Below are positions 61,010 to 64,000 of a stretch of 64,000 nucleotides of DNA, piece after piece; position 1 is the stretch's first letter; every line of letters starts with the position of its first letter. The DNA is from Erythrobacter sp. KY5. Its GTDB lineage: Bacteria; Pseudomonadota; Alphaproteobacteria; Sphingomonadales; Sphingomonadaceae. A model generated the notes under the pieces. The model was given only the letters and a program-made list of their open reading frames with translations, was not told the origin of the DNA and did not search any database. The DNA lies in assembly GCF_003264115.1 (NCBI RefSeq), contig NZ_CP021912.1, forward strand, positions 186,001 to 250,000. Direction: 5' to 3'. A program made the translations under genes and the position numbers.

Positions 61010-61035
61010 AACAGACAGGAGCCGCCAATAGTTCC
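61010..61035 (-). promoter_or_regulatory. EcfG-type stress promoter
   Basis: Minus strand: GGAAC (61035-61031), 18 bp, GTT (61012-61010), i.e. GGAAC-N17-tGTT, within the range given for alphaproteobacterial EcfG promoters. The start point (~61004) would lie immediately before the AAGGAG of the gene at 60676-60987. Confidence 0.5.
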
Positions 61036-61066
61036 GGCTTGGCGACATTTGATCGCCAACCGGGCC

Positions 61067-61936
61067 TCAGCGCGTGGGGACCGGAGCTTCGCCTGTATAG
61101 TCGTAGAAACCGCGCCCCGTCTTGCGACCCAGCCAACCGGCTTCGACATATTTCACCAGCAACGGCGCCGGGCGATACTTGCTGTCGCGGGTCGTCTTGT
61201 AGAGCACCTTGATGATGTCGAGGCAGGTGTCGAGCCCGACGAAATCGGCCAGTTGAAGAGGCCCCATCGGATGATTGAGGCCAAGGCGGCAGCCCTTGTC
61301 GATATCCTCGATACCCGCAGTCGACTGGCCCAGCACGAAGACCGCCTCGTTGATCATGGGAAGCAGGATACGGTTGACCACAAAGCCCGGCTCATCCTGG
61401 CTCAGCACCACCTGCTTGCCAAGCTCTTCGGCAAAGGCGGTGACAGTGTCGGTGGTCGCCTTGGCGGTGGCGAGGCCCGGAATGACCTCGATCAGGCCCA
61501 TGACCGGAACCGGATTGAAAAAGTGCAGCCCGATGAAGCGCGCGGGGTCGGGCGAGTGGTTCGCCATGCGGGTGATCGGGATCGAGCTTGTGTTCGACGC
61601 CATGATCGCATCGTCGCGCAAGACCTTGCCAGCCGCTTCGAAGATCGCGTTCTTGATCTCCTCGCGCTCGGTCGCGGCTTCGATGATGAGATCGGCCTCG
61701 GCCATGGGTGAATAGTCGGCGACAGGCGTAATGCGCGACAGCAGCTTTTCTGCCTCGTCAGCTTCGATCTTGCCGCGCCCGGCAAGCTTTACCAATGCCT
61801 TTTCGACCTTGCCCTTGCCTCCCTCTGCGGTCGCGAGATCGACATCGGACAACATCACCTGCATTCCGTGCGCTGCCACGGTCTGAGCAATTCCGGTGCC
61901 CATTTGACCGGCTCCGATAACGGCGATATTCCGCAT
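61067..61936 (-). CDS. 3-hydroxybutyryl-CoA dehydrogenase
   Basis: A 289-aa NAD(P)-dependent 3-hydroxyacyl-CoA dehydrogenase. The N-terminal Rossmann motif is [15 protein letters not shown] (residues 4-18). Catalytic residues lie in [20 protein letters not shown] (His) and [20 protein letters not shown] (Glu/Asn), and the C-terminal domain has [20 protein letters not shown]. Length is that of single-domain Hbd/PaaH enzymes, working in butanoyl-CoA or related oxidation. It is followed upstream on the same strand by the cobalamin adenosyltransferase gene, 62 bp away. Confidence 0.93.
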   Translation of the reverse strand: MRNIAVIGAGQMGTGIAQTVAAHGMQVMLSDVDLATAEGGKGKVEKALVKLAGRGKIEADEAEKLLSRITPVADYSPMAEADLIIEAATEREEIKNAIFEAAGKVLRDDAIMASNTSSIPITRMANHSPDPARFIGLHFFNPVPVMGLIEVIPGLATAKATTDTVTAFAEELGKQVVLSQDEPGFVVNRILLPMINEAVFVLGQSTAGIEDIDKGCRLGLNHPMGPLQLADFVGLDTCLDIIKVLYKTTRDSKYRPAPLLVKYVEAGWLGRKTGRGFYDYTGEAPVPTR

Positions 61937-61998
61937 GGCATCAATTCCCTTCGCAAGTGCAGCAAAATGCGCTCACTAGCGAGGTTGCGACCCGCTGG

Positions 61999-62586
61999 CT
62001 AGCGATTAGCGCCCGGCACCCATTTGACGTCGTCCGCCCCGTTATCGTTGCAGCAACGGGCAAGCACGAACAGCAGATCCGACAGACGATTGACGTAGGA
62101 TGCGGCGGCCGGATTGACCGGCTCGACTTCGGCAAGCGCCGTCACAGCGCGCTCTGCCGCACGGGTCGAGGCGCGCGCGACATGCATGCGGGCGGCACCC
62201 TCACTTCCGCCGGGAAGGATGAAGCTGGAAAGCGGCTCAAGCTTTTCGTTGAAGTGATCGATCTGTGTCTCGATCCAATCGACCTGGCTCTGCACCACAC
62301 GCAACACCATTTCGCCCGGCTCGAACCCTTCACCGTCAAGCGCGCCCTTTGGCGTGGCAAGGTCGGCTCCAAGATCGAAGAGGTCGTTTTGAACGCGCAG
62401 CAAGGCCTCGCCAATGGGCGTATCGTGTTCGATTGCGGCTAATGCCAGACCTATCGCGCTGTTGGCCTCATCCACCGCGCCAATCGCCGCGATGCGCGCC
62501 GAATGCTTGGCGGAGCGCGATCCGTCGATAAGGCCCGTGGTCCCGTCATCGCCGGTGCGCGTGTAAATCTTGTTGAGCTTGACCAT
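61999..62586 (-). CDS. PduO-type cob(I)alamin adenosyltransferase
   Basis: A 195-aa ATP:corrinoid adenosyltransferase that makes adenosylcobalamin, cofactor of e.g. methylmalonyl-CoA mutase. The ATP-binding N-terminus IYTRTGDDGTTGLIDGSR and the C-terminal RAAERAVTALAEVEPVNPAA and YVNRLSDLLFVLARCCNDNG are diagnostic for the PduO family. Start ATG at 62586. Located between a 3-hydroxyacyl-CoA dehydrogenase and a twin-TM gene on the same strand. No mutase gene is in the window. Confidence 0.94.
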   Translation of the reverse strand: MVKLNKIYTRTGDDGTTGLIDGSRSAKHSARIAAIGAVDEANSAIGLALAAIEHDTPIGEALLRVQNDLFDLGADLATPKGALDGEGFEPGEMVLRVVQSQVDWIETQIDHFNEKLEPLSSFILPGGSEGAARMHVARASTRAAERAVTALAEVEPVNPAAASYVNRLSDLLFVLARCCNDNGADDVKWVPGANR

Positions 62587-62597
62587 AGGCCAGCGGG

Positions 62598-62834
62598 TTA
62601 GCCGCCGCTGGCAAGCAGGGCAATCACCGCGACAACCGCAATGGCCATGGCCTGATACTTGATGCGCGAGAACATCGCCTTGTTCTGCAGCATCTGCATT
62701 TCAGTGACGGTTTCAGCTTCGCCGCTTTCGAGATCGATCTTGGTCGTCTTGAGGAAGGCAATGATCCCGCGCACCAGTGACACAACCACCAGGATGCAAA
62801 GGACGATGAGAATGGGCACGAGGATATAGTTCAT
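62598..62834 (-). CDS. Twin-transmembrane, HIG1-like small protein
   Basis: A 78-aa inner-membrane protein with two helices (about residues 4-27 and 59-76) joined by a polar loop containing EMQMLQNKAMFSRIKYQAMA. Size, topology and the RIKYQ-type segment resemble the HIG1 domain of respiratory supercomplex factors, which is frequent in alphaproteobacteria. It lies 11 bp upstream of the adenosyltransferase gene on the same strand and is likely cotranscribed with it and gluQRS. Confidence 0.7.
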   Translation of the reverse strand: MNYILVPILIVLCILVVVSLVRGIIAFLKTTKIDLESGEAETVTEMQMLQNKAMFSRIKYQAMAIAVVAVIALLASGG

Positions 62835-62858
62835 GGCAACTAAATGGGCCGTGTGCCC

Positions 62859-63689
62859 TCAACTTCCAAGCTCGAAATTGCGCAACCGCACTTGCTCTGC
62901 AAGCACGAGACCATCTTCTCCGGCCTTGCGGCGCTCGGCGATTGGGGGCGAACCGCGCCGCTTGGCAAGCTTCGTCCCGTCCTCGGCGAGCACAAGTTCG
63001 TGATGGTGCCACGTGGGAACGGGGAGCTTCAGAAGCTCCTGCAAGATGCGGTGTATATGCGTGGTCTCAAGCAAGTCCTCGCCCCGCGTGACCAGCGACA
63101 CGCCATCGGCGGCATCATCGAGCGTTACCGCCAGATTGTAGCTTGCTGGCAAGTCCTTGCGCACGATGACCACGTCGCCCAGCGCCCTGGGATCGGCAAC
63201 AACCGAGCCGATTGTTTCGTCCACCCACACAACCTCGCCCACCTCGGCAAGAGCACGTACAACATCGATCCTCAGCGCGGCACCTTCACCGGCTTTCCCT
63301 TCGCATGTGTCGCGGCATGAGCCGGGATATTCGACGCCGTCCGAACCAACCCGCTTCGGCAAAGCTGCGATTTCCTTGCGAGTGCAGGTGCAAGGATAGA
63401 GGAACCCCCTCTCGACAAGGTCTCTCGCCGCCTCGGCATAGCTGTCAAGCCGGGTCGATTGGGCCGGCACCTCGTCCCATTCCAGCCCAAGCCATTCAAG
63501 GTCGCGGCGATATTCATCGGCAAGTTCGGGGCGCGAGCGCGGACCGTCAATGTCCTCTATACGCAAAAGAAATCGACCTTTTGCAGCCTTTGCGATATCG
63601 TGCGCGATGATTGCTGAAAAGGCGTGCCCCAGGTGCAAGTGCCCGTTCGGGCTTGGCGCAAAGCGCGTGACAAGAGGCAGTTCGCTCAT
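62859..63689 (-). CDS. gluQRS: Glutamyl-Q tRNA(Asp) synthetase
   Basis: A 276-aa truncated GluRS paralogue that charges glutamate onto queuosine-34 of tRNA-Asp. It shows VTRFAPSPNGHLHLGHAFSA (HIGH-like HLGH), FLLRIEDIDGPRSRPELADE, zinc cysteines CTCTRKEI...CRDTC, and the KLAKR signature (KMSKS-like) in EDGTKLAKRRGSPPI. It lacks the anticodon-binding domain, as expected. Start ATG at 63689. Confidence 0.95.
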   Translation of the reverse strand: MSELPLVTRFAPSPNGHLHLGHAFSAIIAHDIAKAAKGRFLLRIEDIDGPRSRPELADEYRRDLEWLGLEWDEVPAQSTRLDSYAEAARDLVERGFLYPCTCTRKEIAALPKRVGSDGVEYPGSCRDTCEGKAGEGAALRIDVVRALAEVGEVVWVDETIGSVVADPRALGDVVIVRKDLPASYNLAVTLDDAADGVSLVTRGEDLLETTHIHRILQELLKLPVPTWHHHELVLAEDGTKLAKRRGSPPIAERRKAGEDGLVLAEQVRLRNFELGS

Positions 63690-63747
63690 GTGTCAGCCAT
63701 GACACAAGCGGGGCGGAACGTCATTTTCTTTCGCTTTTCACAGGTCT

Positions 63748-63771
63748 TCCACAGGCTGTCCCTGTGGATAG
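63748..63771. promoter_or_regulatory. Palindrome with DnaA-box-like words upstream of the HNH gene
   Basis: TCCACAGG-CTGTC-CCTGTGGA (63748-63768) is a perfect 8-bp inverted repeat. It contains TGTGGATAG (63763-63771; complement CTATCCACA, 8 of 9 to TTATCCACA) and TCTTCCACA (63745-63753, 7 of 9). It lies in the divergent gluQRS/HNH gap. Confidence 0.4.
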
Positions 63772-63843
63772 CCACAGTGTCACGACTTTGACTCTTAAAG
63801 TTGCCACGGCATGTTCCATTCAATCAGGGAGGAACGCTAACCC

Positions 63844-64000
63844 GTGTTCAAGAGCGAACTGATCGAAACGGCGGCAAAGTTCCGCAGCGCTGAGGAGGAC
63901 CCGACACGCAACCTGTCGGCATGCCCGGCGCTGGTCCTCAATGCGGACTACACGCCGCTGTCCTACTATCCCTTGAGCCTGTGGCCCTGGCAAACGGCGA
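63844..64000 (+). CDS. HNH endonuclease family protein, N-terminal part (runs off window)
   Basis: About 52 codons are visible. The segment CPALVLNADYTPLSYYPLSL, followed by WPWQTA, is the conserved N-terminus of a widespread small HNH endonuclease family; the catalytic HNH motif lies beyond the window. The GTG at 63844 follows GGAGGAA at about 8 nt. Role in the cell is unknown; many such genes are housekeeping-like and unlinked to phage. Confidence 0.75.
   Translation, partial: MFKSELIETAAKFRSAEEDPTRNLSACPALVLNADYTPLSYYPLSLWPWQTA

Overview
The window reads as a contiguous piece of chromosome from an alphaproteobacterium of the order Sphingomonadales, most likely family Erythrobacteraceae. 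This rests on: a CtrA response regulator with a GANTC site in its promoter; GGAAC-N17-GTT sites of the alphaproteobacterial EcfG general-stress type; a DUF4167 gene and a host-attachment-family gene; an alphaproteobacterial extragenic palindrome; lptB next to rpoN; and high GC throughout (roughly 60-65% by eye). No rRNA, tRNA, CRISPR array, insertion sequence or prophage was recognised. Genus assignment is inference.

Layout. 1-5.6 kb: rpoC (partial) and rpoB on the minus strand, with a strong promoter and a structured ~240-nt leader. 5.6-8.7 kb: a self-contained operon (secreted micro-peptide, DUF2975 membrane protein, small HTH regulator, membrane protein) with palindromic operators, then a glycosidase-like lipoprotein. 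8.7-10 kb: rplJ-rplL, here divergent from rpoBC rather than in one beta operon. 10-14 kb: a repeat-containing envelope protein, a MATE exporter and an MscS channel. 14.2-16.4 kb: groESL behind a perfect CIRCE element. 16.4-18.4 kb: a host-attachment-family protein and a T4 Rnl1-type RNA ligase preceded by an elaborately folded, terminator-ended intergenic RNA candidate. 18.4-24.4 kb: DUF885 lipoprotein, DUF305/LVIVD fusion protein, beta-lactamase-like protein and a small Ala/Glu lipoprotein. 24.7-31 kb: polA, an MscS homologue and a bacterial CDC48/p97-like AAA+ ATPase, then a candidate sRNA. 31.4-36.9 kb: a five-gene, partly overlapping cluster (scoA, HAD-like lipoprotein, scoB, S41 peptidase, CaiB-type CoA-transferase). 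36.9-43.9 kb (minus): prfA, prmC, DUF4167, lnt, metK, DUF418. 44-46 kb: hisS and ppa, divergent. 46-54 kb: two further MscS channels, lptB-rpoN, ctrA, trmB, DUF3592. 54.4-64 kb: DUF892, maeB, mutS, small hypothetical genes, a 3-hydroxyacyl-CoA dehydrogenase-cobalamin adenosyltransferase-twin-TM-gluQRS run, and the start of an HNH endonuclease gene.

Functional themes are transcription and translation core (rpoBC, rplJL, prfA/prmC, hisS, trmB, gluQRS), proteostasis (groESL, CDC48-like), envelope physiology (lnt, lptB, four MscS-family channels, several lipoproteins), DNA replication and repair (polA, mutS), CoA-linked acid metabolism (scoAB, caiB, hbd, maeB) and cell-cycle or stress regulation (ctrA, rpoN, EcfG-type promoters). 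The most unusual locus is the RNA ligase with its structured upstream RNA. Next come the candidate sRNA at 31.1 kb, the two-way EcfG-type promoter at 22.85 kb and the unexplained repeat protein at 10-11.6 kb. All family assignments come from reading motifs by eye; no database search was run.
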